From the NCBI RefSeq assembly GCF_024661895.1, contig NZ_CP102453.1:1922001-1986000 (forward strand): DNA of 64,000 nt, given 5' to 3'. The notes under the pieces were generated by a model, which was not told the origin of the DNA, did no database searches, and was given only the letters and a program-made list of their open reading frames with translations. The DNA comes from Fundicoccus culcitae. Lineage in GTDB: Bacteria > Bacillota > Bacilli > Lactobacillales > Aerococcaceae. The position numbers and the translations under genes were made by a program. Shown one piece after another: positions 33,188 to 41,213 of the stretch. Position 1 is the stretch's first letter, and each line of letters begins with the position of its first letter.

Positions 33188-34152
33188 TAGACGGTTTCTA
33201 CCTTTGTTTCAGGATTGGATACAATTATTTCTAAATCACCCTTTAAAGTAATCGATTGGATTCCCGCAGGTAAAATAAATGAATCAGCTAATTTTAAAGG
33301 ATAGATTTGCCCATCAACTTCCATTTCACCTTCTCCTGTAATGACGGTAGCTAAATAATAAGGTTTCGTTAGCTCTACCGTTAAGGCTTTTTTCAAATCC
33401 CATTTATAAACACTAAAGTATTCATTAGTTAAGTAATGGACAATTTTACCCCCGTCTTGGGTTTCTTCAGTGATATTTATTTGAGGGTCTTGATGAGGGA
33501 ATTGGGTCACATCAAGGGATGGTTGGATGTGAAGATCACGTTCTTGGCCTGAAGCGTCTTTGCGTCCATAATCGTATACGCGGTAGGTGGTATCCGAATT
33601 TTGTTGAGTTTCTAAAATCACGATGCCTGAGCCGATGGCGTGAATCGTGCCATGGGGAACATAGAAAAAATCGCCATCTTTAACCGGAACTTCACGCAAT
33701 AATTCATCCCAACGACCCTCTTCAACCATTGCCGCAAATTCTTCGGGAGTTTGCGCATTATGACCATAAATAATTTTCGAACCAGGGTCAGCTGATATAA
33801 TATACCAACATTCTGTTTTACCGAGTTCACCTTCATGCTCTAGGGCGTAGCTATCATCAGGATGCACTTGCACAGATAGGTTTTGATTGGCATCAAGAAT
33901 TTTTGTCAACAAAGGAAAACGTTCTTCCGTATAGTCACAGAATAATTCTGGGTGCGTTTGATATAATTCATCCAGTCCTATACCAGCAAATTCAGCTGGA
34001 GAGATAACTTCAGAAACGCCATTTGGATGCGCACTAATCGACCAAGCTTCTCCAATCGTTTGACTAGGTAACTCTAAACCAAAATGGGTGTATAGTTTTC
34101 TCCCACCCCAAATTTTATCTTGTAAAACCGGCTTTAAAAAAATTGGCTGCAT
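33187..34152 (-). CDS. manA: Mannose-6-phosphate isomerase, class I
   Basis: A 321-residue cupin-fold enzyme that interconverts mannose 6-phosphate and fructose 6-phosphate in the cytoplasm. The metal ligands lie in VQVHPDDSYA and KTECWYII. The family pattern PVKDGDFFYVPHGTIHAIG and an arginine region near YDYGRKD are also present. The ATG at 34152 has GAGAGGG upstream; the longest frame starts 13 codons earlier without a site. The gene lies directly upstream of rsmC, which overlaps its stop. A cre-like box just before the ribosome binding site suggests catabolite control. Confidence 0.93.
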   Translation of the reverse strand: MQPIFLKPVLQDKIWGGRKLYTHFGLELPSQTIGEAWSISAHPNGVSEVISPAEFAGIGLDELYQTHPELFCDYTEERFPLLTKILDANQNLSVQVHPDDSYALEHEGELGKTECWYIISADPGSKIIYGHNAQTPEEFAAMVEEGRWDELLREVPVKDGDFFYVPHGTIHAIGSGIVILETQQNSDTTYRVYDYGRKDASGQERDLHIQPSLDVTQFPHQDPQINITEETQDGGKIVHYLTNEYFSVYKWDLKKALTVELTKPYYLATVITGEGEMEVDGQIYPLKLADSFILPAGIQSITLKGDLEIIVSNPETKVETV

Positions 34153-34165
34153 AATATTCCCTCTC

Positions 34166-34179
34166 TGTAAGCGTTTAGC
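34166..34179 (-). promoter_or_regulatory. cre-like CcpA site before manA
   Basis: On the minus strand GCTAAACGCTTACA matches the cre consensus TGNAANCGNWWNCA at 12 of 14 positions. It ends 13 bases before the manA start, a position where bound CcpA would block elongation. The first two bases are the mismatches. Confidence 0.5.
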
Positions 34180-34252
34180 TAATTTTATCAATATCTTTTG
34201 CTCTATGAAATATGATACACTAATTATAACAAATTTTGTTGGAGGTTGAGGA

Positions 34253-35116
34253 ATGATTAAGCTTTTTGTTTCTGATTTAGATGGAACGTTATTGAATGAA
34301 CATCATGTAATTAGTGATCGAACCGCTGAAGCCATTAGAGCATTACAAGACAACGGTATTGAATTTATGGTAGCTACAGGTCGTGAATATTTTTCTGCCC
34401 ATCAACTATTAAGTGCACACAATATCCATTGTCGCATGATAAACTTAAACGGTGCTGTTATCCACGATGATGAAGGTAATGTATTAAAAACACAACCGAT
34501 AGAAGCAGGTGACTTTGCCACTATTATCAAACATATAGAGGATCCTTCTATTAATGCTACGGTTATTACCGATAAAGGATTTTATGTGTCAGATTATGAA
34601 AACTACGTACAACGTATGAAACGTTTTATAAATAATCCACATACGGAACAAGATAGTGGAAATGAAGACATTACCGTCGCCCAACTTTCGCTGTTATATC
34701 GTGAAATAAAACCTTTGTCTCAATTAGATTCAAAGCAACTACCTGTAGTCTACAAAGTGATGTTCTTTAGCTCCGATTTAGACAAACTTGGACAAACGCG
34801 ACGTAACATTGAGACCTTACCAACCATCGATGTGACCTCATCCAATCACGATAATTTAGAGATAACCCATATTAAAGCTCAAAAAGGCCTTGCGATTGAA
34901 GAATATGTGCGTACCCAAGACTACACCATGGCTGAAGTTGCTGCCATTGGTGATTCCTTAAATGACCGCTCTATGATTCAAATGGTCGGCCACAGCTATG
35001 CCATGGCCAATGGGGTTGATTCCATCAAAGAATCAGCTCGATACCTAGCCCCATCTAACGAACTCGACGGCGTCGCCCAAGTCATCAATCAAATCATCGA
35101 CAACCCCCCTAAATAA
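34253..35116 (+). CDS. Cof-type HAD-IIB phosphatase
   Basis: A 287-residue cytoplasmic sugar-phosphate or flavin-phosphate phosphatase of the haloacid dehalogenase superfamily. The nucleophile motif is FVSDLDGTLLN at residues 4-14, motif II is VATGR, and motif IV is AAIGDSLNDRSMI near residue 228. The cap domain is the C2B type with alternating beta strands. GGAGGTTGAGG precedes the ATG. It is divergent from manA, in a gap of 100 bases. The substrate cannot be read from the sequence. Confidence 0.9.
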   Translation: MIKLFVSDLDGTLLNEHHVISDRTAEAIRALQDNGIEFMVATGREYFSAHQLLSAHNIHCRMINLNGAVIHDDEGNVLKTQPIEAGDFATIIKHIEDPSINATVITDKGFYVSDYENYVQRMKRFINNPHTEQDSGNEDITVAQLSLLYREIKPLSQLDSKQLPVVYKVMFFSSDLDKLGQTRRNIETLPTIDVTSSNHDNLEITHIKAQKGLAIEEYVRTQDYTMAEVAAIGDSLNDRSMIQMVGHSYAMANGVDSIKESARYLAPSNELDGVAQVINQIIDNPPK

Positions 35117-35128
35117 ATATCCCCATAA

Positions 35129-35161
35129 CCGAGTGTTTAACTGTAAACACTCGGTTTTTTG
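35129..35161 (+). terminator. Terminator after HAD phosphatase gene
   Basis: CCGAGTGTTTA pairs perfectly with TAAACACTCGG around ACTG, followed by TTTTTT. Confidence 0.97.
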
Positions 35162-35162
35162 C

Positions 35163-35386
35163 CTGAGTAGGGGCTAGCAATTAACAAACTTGCACTTAGT
35201 GTGTGTGGAATGTGCAAAGAAGTTAATCATAACAAACCGATCCAAAAATGGTTGCTTACTACTTAGCTAGATAGACGAAATTTCATCTCCCATTTACCTA
35301 AAGTGGAATATTCAGGTCGAGTTTGTTCCACTTAGGCCATCACATAAAGTGGAATTTGTGGTCGACGACCCAAATTTTTAAGCTAC
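35163..35386. other. Intergenic region with imperfect palindromes
   Basis: No gene is seen. It holds an imperfect hairpin at 35180-35227 (12 of 16 arm bases match). A second inverted repeat has CCTAAAGTGGAA at 35297-35308 and TTCCACTTAGG at 35326-35336. A further copy of TAAAGTGGAAT lies at about 35345. The sequence lies between two terminators facing each other. It looks like a decayed small repeat element, but that is a guess. Confidence 0.45.
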
Positions 35387-35419
35387 AAAAAAACACTCAC
35401 CCCGAAAGGTGAGTGCTCT
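35387..35419 (-). terminator. Terminator of rplJL
   Basis: On the minus strand CACTCACC pairs with GGTGAGTG around a TTTCGG loop, followed by TTTTTTT. It ends the L10-L7/L12 transcript. Confidence 0.96.
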
Positions 35420-35440
35420 TCAATAAACGGTAGGAAGTTA

Positions 35441-35806
35441 TTATTTAACTTCAACAACCCCGCCAACTTCTTCAATTTTAGCTTTTAATTCTTCAGCTTC
35501 TTCTTTAGAGATGCCTTCTTTGATTGCTTTAGGCGCTTCGTCAACTAAAGCTTTAGCTTCTTTAAGACCTAAACCAGTTACTTCACGAACCACTTTGATT
35601 ACTTTGATTTTAGCTGCACCAGCGTCAGTTAATTCAACAGTAAATTCAGTTTGTTCTTCTTCCACAGCTGCTGCTGCACCTGCTGCTGCTACTGGAGCTG
35701 CTGCTGTTACGCCAAATTCTTCTTCAATTGCTTTTACTAAGTCATTTAATTCTAAAATTGTTGCTTCTTTAATTTCAGCAATAATATTTTCGATATTTAA
35801 AGCCAT
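35441..35806 (-). CDS. rplL: 50S ribosomal protein L7/L12
   Basis: A 121-residue stalk protein that recruits translation GTPases. It has an N-terminal dimerisation helix ([17 protein letters not shown]), an alanine-rich hinge ([13 protein letters not shown]) and the conserved C-terminal domain with [20 protein letters not shown] and [11 protein letters not shown]-type end. Length is normal. GGAGGAAATATC precedes the ATG. It follows rplJ by 50 bases and is controlled by the L10 leader. Confidence 0.98.
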   Translation of the reverse strand: MALNIENIIAEIKEATILELNDLVKAIEEEFGVTAAAPVAAAGAAAAVEEEQTEFTVELTDAGAAKIKVIKVVREVTGLGLKEAKALVDEAPKAIKEGISKEEAEELKAKIEEVGGVVEVK

Positions 35807-35856
35807 GATATTTCCTCCATTATATAATGATATATTTATTTTAAATCAGTAATGTC

Positions 35857-36366
35857 TTAAGCGACATCTTCAGTTTGGTCCTTTTCAGCAACAGCTTTAA
35901 CTGCATAGGCAACATTGCGGACAGGAGCTTGTAATACTGAAAGTAACATAGATAATAATCCATCGCGATCTGGTAATTTAGCTAATTCGTTCATTTGGTC
36001 AACGCTTGCCACTTTACCTTCAATCATTCCACCTTTAATTGTTAATTCATCTGCTTTTTCAGCAAATTTCGCAACAATTTTAGCTGGTGCAACGGTATCT
36101 TCACTACTAAACACAATCGCTGTAGGTCCTACGAAAGATTCTAACAAACCTTCAACATTTGCTTCTGCAGCGGCACGACGTAAAATAGTGTTTTTAACAA
36201 CTTTCATTTGTGTGTTATTTTCACGCAATTGTTTTCTTAAATCAGTTACTTCTGCGACGGATAAACCTAAGTAGTCAACAACAACTACGGTAGCAGCGCT
36301 TCTTAAGTCTTCAGCAACAACAGAAACTTCTTCTTGCTTTTTAGCAATTACAACATCTTTTGGCAC
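35857..36366 (-). CDS. rplJ: 50S ribosomal protein L10
   Basis: A 169-residue stalk base protein that anchors L7/L12 dimers on 23S rRNA. It shows [22 protein letters not shown] at the N-terminal RNA-binding part and a C-terminal tail that binds L12. It begins at GTG 36366, with GGTGGAGGTGAATTGA upstream. L10 regulates its own synthesis in this group through the leader listed next. Confidence 0.97.
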   Translation of the reverse strand: MPKDVVIAKKQEEVSVVAEDLRSAATVVVVDYLGLSVAEVTDLRKQLRENNTQMKVVKNTILRRAAAEANVEGLLESFVGPTAIVFSSEDTVAPAKIVAKFAEKADELTIKGGMIEGKVASVDQMNELAKLPDRDGLLSMLLSVLQAPVRNVAYAVKAVAEKDQTEDVA

Positions 36367-36394
36367 TCAATTCACCTCCACCATTTATTGTTAG

Positions 36395-36525
36395 AGATTT
36401 TTTAAAATAAAAAATCTCTATGTCACCATAGACATAGAGATAGCTTCCAAATAATAATCATTAGGAACTTCCTCGGTAAGAAATTAAGGCATTTGCCACT
36501 TACTGTCTGCGGTCGTTTAAAACAA
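36395..36525 (-). promoter_or_regulatory. L10 leader with attenuator
   Basis: The leader has the conserved L10 leader pieces, such as TTTCTTACCGAGGAAGTT on the minus strand and the GCAAATGCCTTA region. Its end carries a strong stem: ATCTCTATGTC pairs with GACATAGAGAT around a six-base loop (36414-36441), followed by TTTTTTATTTT. That is an intrinsic terminator which L10 or L10-L12 binding would favour, so stalk protein supply controls read-through into rplJL. Confidence 0.92.
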
Positions 36526-36530
36526 GTTTT

Positions 36531-36559
36531 ATATTAGCGAAAAAAGTTTGAATAGTCAA
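36531..36559 (-). promoter_or_regulatory. Promoter of rplJL
   Basis: TTGACT at 36559-36554 and TAATAT at 36536-36531, with a 17-base spacer. It lies directly upstream of the L10 leader. Confidence 0.85.
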
Positions 36560-36578
36560 TCTTTTTTCTTGATTTTTA

Positions 36579-37268
36579 TTAAACGGTTGCTGGATCGACT
36601 TTGATACCAGGTCCAAGCGTTGAGCTTAATGCTAAGTTAGTGATGTAAACACCTTTAGCCGTTGCTGGTTTAACACGGTTAATTTGTTCGTGTAACGCTT
36701 TGAAGTTTTCAACTAATTTTTGATCCTCAAAGGATACTTTACCAATTGGCACATTTACGATACCCGCTTTGTCAGCACGGTAAGTGACTTGACCAGCTTT
36801 GATGTCATTAACAGCTTTAGTAACATCCATGGTTACTGTACCTGTTTTAGGGTTAGGCATTAAACCTTTAGGTCCTAATACACGTCCTAGGCGACCAACT
36901 TGACCCATCATATCAGGTGTAGCTACCATCACGTCAAAGTCTAACCAACCACCATTGATTTTTTCGATTAAGTCTTGTTCACCAACGTAGTCAGCGCCAG
37001 CCGCTTCTGCTTCAGCAGCTTTTTCGCCACGAGCAATAACAACCACGGTTTGTGTTTTACCTGTTCCGTGAGGCAATACCATTGCTCCACGAATTTGTTG
37101 GTCTGCTTTTTTAACGTCGATATTTAAGTTATAAGACACTTCGATAGTCGCATCAAAGTTTGCGTAGTCTACTTCTTTTGCTAACGCAATTGCTTCAGCA
37201 GCATCGTAACGTTTTGTACGATCTACTTTAGCCAACGCTGCTTGAAATTTTTTGCTTTTTTTAGCCAT
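36579..37268 (-). CDS. rplA: 50S ribosomal protein L1
   Basis: A 229-residue protein of the L1 stalk, which helps move deacylated tRNA out of the E site. It is full length with [17 protein letters not shown] at the start, [17 protein letters not shown] and the signature [15 protein letters not shown] near residue 135. L1 also binds its own mRNA in many bacteria. It follows rplK by 82 bases, in which a candidate L1 site lies. Confidence 0.98.
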   Translation of the reverse strand: MAKKSKKFQAALAKVDRTKRYDAAEAIALAKEVDYANFDATIEVSYNLNIDVKKADQQIRGAMVLPHGTGKTQTVVVIARGEKAAEAEAAGADYVGEQDLIEKINGGWLDFDVMVATPDMMGQVGRLGRVLGPKGLMPNPKTGTVTMDVTKAVNDIKAGQVTYRADKAGIVNVPIGKVSFEDQKLVENFKALHEQINRVKPATAKGVYITNLALSSTLGPGIKVDPATV

Positions 37269-37289
37269 TTTATATTCCTCCTATATTTG

Positions 37290-37345
37290 TGGTGTTAACG
37301 GATATACCTCCCACCCCCGATAGAAAACGGGGCGAGAAGCTGCGG
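37290..37345 (-). promoter_or_regulatory. Candidate L1-binding hairpin between rplK and rplA
   Basis: The minus-strand RNA forms CTCGCCCCG with CGGGGGTGGGAG around TTTTCTAT. The asymmetric TGG loop and the GGTGGGAGGT run (37306-37315) resemble the L1 site of helix 76 in 23S rRNA. The window's own 23S has GATAGGTAGGAGCC at that helix. It sits just before the rplA ribosome binding site. Confidence 0.5.
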
Positions 37346-37350
37346 TATGC

Positions 37351-37776
37351 TTAGTCTTGAACGGTAATTCCCATTGAACGAGCAGTACCTTCAATCATGC
37401 GCATTGCAGCTTCTACATCGGCTGCGTTTAAGTCTTGCATTTTTGTTTCAGCAATTTCTTGTACTTGTGCACGTGTTACTGAACCAACTTTAGTTTTGTT
37501 AGGTTCACCAGAACCTTTATTCAAGTTAGCTGCTTTTTTCAATAAAATTGGAGCTGGTGGTGTTTTAGTAATAAAAGTAAATGAACGATCTTCAAATACA
37601 TCAATTACTACAGGGATAATCATACCCATTTGATCTTGAGTTCTTGCATTAAATTCTTTTGTAAATTGCATAATGTTAACCCCTGCTTGACCCAATGCTG
37701 GACCAACCGGGGGCGCTGGACTGGCTTGTCCTGCTGGAATTTGCAATTTAACTTGTGTCATCAGTTTTTTAGCCAC
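37351..37776 (-). CDS. rplK: 50S ribosomal protein L11
   Basis: A 141-residue ribosomal protein at the GTPase-associated centre. It has the conserved N-terminal proline pair in [26 protein letters not shown] and the C-terminal RNA-binding domain. It starts at GTG 37776 with GGAGGAATGTTTC upstream. It is first in the rplKA unit and has its own promoter. In the usual gene order it directly follows nusG; here it does not. Confidence 0.98.
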   Translation of the reverse strand: MAKKLMTQVKLQIPAGQASPAPPVGPALGQAGVNIMQFTKEFNARTQDQMGMIIPVVIDVFEDRSFTFITKTPPAPILLKKAANLNKGSGEPNKTKVGSVTRAQVQEIAETKMQDLNAADVEAAMRMIEGTARSMGITVQD

Positions 37777-37796
37777 GAAACATTCCTCCTTAAAAT

Positions 37797-37845
37797 TTTA
37801 GTTCGTGATGTGGTAAGTGGAGTCACAAAACCCCTCCCACTCATG
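37797..37845 (-). promoter_or_regulatory. Candidate L1-binding hairpin in rplK leader
   Basis: The minus-strand leader has GAGTGGGAGGGG (GTGGGAGGGG at 37840-37831). It can pair as AGTGGGAG with CTCCACT with one bulged G. The GTGGGAGG core is the same as in the rplK-rplA spacer, which suggests two L1 sites controlling the unit. Confidence 0.45.
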
Positions 37846-37869
37846 TATACACAACAGGCATACCGTAAT

Positions 37870-37897
37870 ATTATACCATATTTCAACTATTACACAA
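37870..37897 (-). promoter_or_regulatory. Promoter of rplKA
   Basis: TTGTGT at 37897-37892 and TATAAT at 37875-37870, with a 16-base spacer. It starts only ten bases after the HIRAN gene stop, and I see no terminator between. Confidence 0.75.
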
Positions 37898-37906
37898 GGA
37901 TTTTTT

Positions 37907-38308
37907 TCACTCATGTAAATAAATATCAATGCTAATCGATAAATAATTGCCTTTGCGTTCCTTGGACTTAATTTTACCAAACAATAATTTTCCTGCGTCC
38001 ATTAAACGGGAAAAGACCACATTATCTTTACGTGGAATGTAACCTAATTTCACTTCATATTGGTTTTTAATGACAATCGCTTCTTTATCATAGGGATTAT
38101 CAGGTTCACGATAAAAATTCAAAGGTTCCCCTACCTGTAAAGTTGGTTCTAAATCCATAATGCCTGTTACATGTGTTGTCCCAGCAATATAGGTCGAAAA
38201 AAGATAAATATCTCTTTCAAAAGGTTTAATAACCGATAGGGGATGACCCTTTTGATAAAGGCTTTTAACCAGTTGGTTTTGATCGTCGATATTTATTAAA
38301 TCACTCAT
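37907..38308 (-). CDS. HIRAN domain protein
   Basis: A small 133-residue protein made of little more than a HIRAN domain (about residues 35-130). The core patterns are TTHVTGIMDLEPTLQVGEPLNFYREPDNPYDKEAI and VKLGYIPRKDNVVFSRLMDAG. HIRAN domains bind DNA ends or unusual nucleic-acid structures in HLTF-type helicases; in bacteria they often occur as free domains of unknown task. It overlaps the upstream coiled-coil gene by eight bases, so the two are translated together. The transcript can continue into rplKA. No signal peptide or membrane segment is present. Confidence 0.75.
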   Translation of the reverse strand: MSDLINIDDQNQLVKSLYQKGHPLSVIKPFERDIYLFSTYIAGTTHVTGIMDLEPTLQVGEPLNFYREPDNPYDKEAIVIKNQYEVKLGYIPRKDNVVFSRLMDAGKLLFGKIKSKERKGNYLSISIDIYLHE

Positions 38309-39122
38309 CGTTAGCCCCCATTAATTCATTTATTTTTTGTTTATAGCTATCTAAGACCTCTTCCATTTGGCTAATTGTTTGCTTCAGTGTTTCTATGTGT
38401 TTGTCTAAGGCTGCTTTATCCAATACCAGCTCTTTAATGGTAAAAGGAAATTCCGATTTTATCCGTTGGATATCCTCTTGGATAGACGCAACTTGCGCTT
38501 CTAAACGTTGCTTTTCTTTTTGTAAATGATTCAATGAACCTTCCGAGGGCAACTTCTCAAGTGGATCATCCACTAAAATCGCGATAATTCGCATACTAGC
38601 TAAATCCCCATTTTTATACGCTGCTACCGTTTGAATATATAAATCCTTCTTCACAGCATCTAAATTAGGATTGAGATCAGGATGCAACTTTTTCACAATT
38701 CGACGATAAAGGTCTTTTAATTCATCAGCTTCTATTTGAGTTAAACGCTCATTTTGACTTCTTTTAAGCGCCATGTTCATTTTCGATAACATTTGTTGCA
38801 GTTGCTTTTGATAAACTCGAAACTCCTCATCCAATTGTTTTTCGATGTCGGAAGGTTTAATTTCTTCTTGTCGATTGATTTTAGCTTGAATTAATTGCAT
38901 TTGACGTTTAAGTCGTCTAATATCACAATCCAGTTGAAATATTTTATAATCTAAGTGACCCGCAGAAAGTAAATAAGTCGTCTCAATATTCTTGCAAACG
39001 ACATAAACGAGATCATCGCGTTCAAGGATTAACATACTTAGATTGACTTTCAAGGTCTCAATGGCGGTTTGTAATTCTTTAAAAGCAGGAAAATAAATAA
39101 TATCTTTATCTTTGTCTGTCAT
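38301..39122 (-). CDS. J-domain-like coiled-coil protein
   Basis: A 273-residue cytoplasmic protein with a central J-domain (about residues 125-185). It contains LYRRIVKKLHPDLNPN with the HPD motif at 147-149, which in DnaJ proteins calls the ATPase of DnaK. Long helical, coiled-coil segments flank it: residues 60-120 and 195-265, rich in K, E, Q and L. It lacks the zinc and C-terminal peptide-binding domains of DnaJ. It is 33 bases downstream of fbp and overlaps the HIRAN gene. I know no named member; a DnaK-recruiting adaptor for the HIRAN partner is my inference. Confidence 0.7.
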   Translation of the reverse strand: MTDKDKDIIYFPAFKELQTAIETLKVNLSMLILERDDLVYVVCKNIETTYLLSAGHLDYKIFQLDCDIRRLKRQMQLIQAKINRQEEIKPSDIEKQLDEEFRVYQKQLQQMLSKMNMALKRSQNERLTQIEADELKDLYRRIVKKLHPDLNPNLDAVKKDLYIQTVAAYKNGDLASMRIIAILVDDPLEKLPSEGSLNHLQKEKQRLEAQVASIQEDIQRIKSEFPFTIKELVLDKAALDKHIETLKQTISQMEEVLDSYKQKINELMGANDE

Positions 39123-39155
39123 CTGGATTCCCCCTTTACGATGCAGAGATAGTTA

Positions 39156-41036
39156 TTATTTTAGAAACCATTTTTCTCTTAATTGGCGCGCTTCTTTTTC
39201 TAATTGATGACCAATATCGGTATCGTGAACTTTCGCACGCTCGATACGCTTAGACACAATGATTTGTTCAGGTATGATATCTCTGTAATTTTCAATAGCA
39301 TCGGCTTTGGTCGTGAACGGGTGGTGGGCCACTAAATAGGTTTCATGTGAATTATCAATTAATGTATAGCCTGCAATGCCGGTTTCTTTTTGATAGGCAC
39401 GTGACAAACCGCCATCAATCACCAACATTTTACCGCCAGCTTTAATGGGGTTTTCACCCAGTAACGCCTTCACAGGGGTATGACCATTAATAATATAACC
39501 GGATGTTTCTAAGCCAAATTCGTTAAGGATTTTCTCACAAAAGGCTTCATCTTCTCGAAGCTGATAATAGGGATTTTGTTTTTCTTTATGGGTTGCCTTA
39601 TCTTCGATGAAATAGCGTTCAAAGGTTTTCATGGTATGTTTTCCAAATAAAGATGAGCGATCTCCCGACCAAATATACCAAATTAAATCCGTCTCTAAAT
39701 CATCGTTAACTTGTGGATTAGCATGTGCAACTTGAATCGCGTTAGCATAGAAATCCATCAAGGCTTTCCCCGCATAGCTTTCGCCATTAAAATTGATTGC
39801 TAAAAATTCACCGTCTTCTGAGCATGGGATACAACCATGAAACAGGAGATTATTATTGTATGTTTGATACATAGATCCTTCTTTAACTAAGAAATCAATA
39901 TGTTCTTTAAACCGGGGCGATTGTTGCAATTGGTGTAGCAAATCATGAATGATCAGTTCTTCTGCTAAATGTAATTCATCGGGTGAGTCTGAATCAACAA
40001 GATCAAAACAGCCATCTTTAATCGGATAGGTAACATCACCAAGGGTGATGGTTGACTTATCGTCATTGAGTTTACCCAATAAAAGGCGGTCTTCCATTTC
40101 AAATTCAGGCCGACGGTTTATTATTTGGTTTTCTAATTTAAATTGAATAATTGTAATTGCTTGGTGCATACGCGTAATGTCTAAAATGTCATCATCCGTG
40201 AGTGGCGATTGCGCATCCAAGCCTCTAGGCCTAAAAGCAGCATTATCTTGATAAAATTGTTCAGAAAATTTTCTTAAACGATCTAAACTAATGCCATATC
40301 CTTCTTCTAATAGACGTGTATGCCCATATCTAAGTGAAATCCGTAAGGCAACTGCCAGACAAGCTAATGAGCCACTGTAAGCACCAATCCAAATAATATC
40401 ATGATTACCTAATTGAATATCTACACTCGGCGTTTGCATCAAGGTATCAATAATTAAATCTGGATACGCCCCTCTATCATAGATATCCCCTAAAACATGC
40501 AAGTGATCCACCACAAACCGTTTAATCAAGGTGGTCAATTCAGTGGCAAAGTTGACGGCTAAATCCAACTCAATAATACTTGAAAATATAACATCATAGT
40601 AGGCTTGCTTATTGGTATCTTGGTCATATTGATAGAGCAATTCTTCTAAAATATAGGCATAAACTTTCGGCATCGCTTTACGTACTTTGGAGCGGGTGTA
40701 TTTACTAGAAACATGCCGTGTTAATTTAACCAAACGGTTTAACAGAATCAGCCATTCATCGGAAGAACGGTCTTTCTCTTGAATAAATACCTCTGGATAA
40801 TAAATGGTAAAGGCTAATTGCTCTTGTTCGCGACTGGTTAATTCACCGGTAAAAACATCCGCAATTTTTATGCGGATAATCCCTGAACAGTTGCGCATTA
40901 GATGATCGAATGCTTCAAATTCACCATGTAAGTCGCTAATAAAATGTTCGGTTGCTTTAGGTAGTTGTTGAATCGCTTCCAGGTTGATGACTTCAGCTAA
41001 ATCATCCAGTTGTTGCAATTTATCATTGTTCTCCAT
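39156..41036 (-). CDS. fbp: Fructose-1,6-bisphosphatase, class 3
   Basis: A 626-residue enzyme of gluconeogenesis that removes the 1-phosphate of fructose 1,6-bisphosphate. The length of about 640 and the sequence are typical of class III found in Firmicutes. It is unrelated to class I, having a metallophosphatase-like core: FISDLHGEFEAFDH (about residues 32-45), HVLGDIYDRGAYPDLI, QLGNHDIIWIG and INGHTPVKA near the C-terminus. ATG has AATGGAGGGC upstream. It is first in the fbp-J-domain-HIRAN transcript. Confidence 0.95.
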   Translation of the reverse strand: MENNDKLQQLDDLAEVINLEAIQQLPKATEHFISDLHGEFEAFDHLMRNCSGIIRIKIADVFTGELTSREQEQLAFTIYYPEVFIQEKDRSSDEWLILLNRLVKLTRHVSSKYTRSKVRKAMPKVYAYILEELLYQYDQDTNKQAYYDVIFSSIIELDLAVNFATELTTLIKRFVVDHLHVLGDIYDRGAYPDLIIDTLMQTPSVDIQLGNHDIIWIGAYSGSLACLAVALRISLRYGHTRLLEEGYGISLDRLRKFSEQFYQDNAAFRPRGLDAQSPLTDDDILDITRMHQAITIIQFKLENQIINRRPEFEMEDRLLLGKLNDDKSTITLGDVTYPIKDGCFDLVDSDSPDELHLAEELIIHDLLHQLQQSPRFKEHIDFLVKEGSMYQTYNNNLLFHGCIPCSEDGEFLAINFNGESYAGKALMDFYANAIQVAHANPQVNDDLETDLIWYIWSGDRSSLFGKHTMKTFERYFIEDKATHKEKQNPYYQLREDEAFCEKILNEFGLETSGYIINGHTPVKALLGENPIKAGGKMLVIDGGLSRAYQKETGIAGYTLIDNSHETYLVAHHPFTTKADAIENYRDIIPEQIIVSKRIERAKVHDTDIGHQLEKEARQLREKWFLK

Positions 41037-41124
41037 GCTAGCCCTCCATTGTAAGTGATTTCTTTAGATAATCATATCATACTTTGATTAAAAATTTTTA
41101 TTGAATTTGAAGAAAATACACAAA

Positions 41125-41200
41125 AAACAAGCGAACTTTCAGTTACAGCGACCTTGGCCTAAGCCTCGTTCGAATTGCTATAACTGAAAGTTCGCCTTTC
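41125..41200 (-). terminator. Long-loop terminator after sulfatase
   Basis: Perfect 15-base arms (GCGAACTTTCAGTTA at 41131-41145 and its complement at 41181-41195) around a 35-base loop, then TTGTTTTTTG on the minus strand. It separates the sulfatase from fbp. Confidence 0.85.
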
Positions 41201-41213
41201 GGTTAAAAGATAT

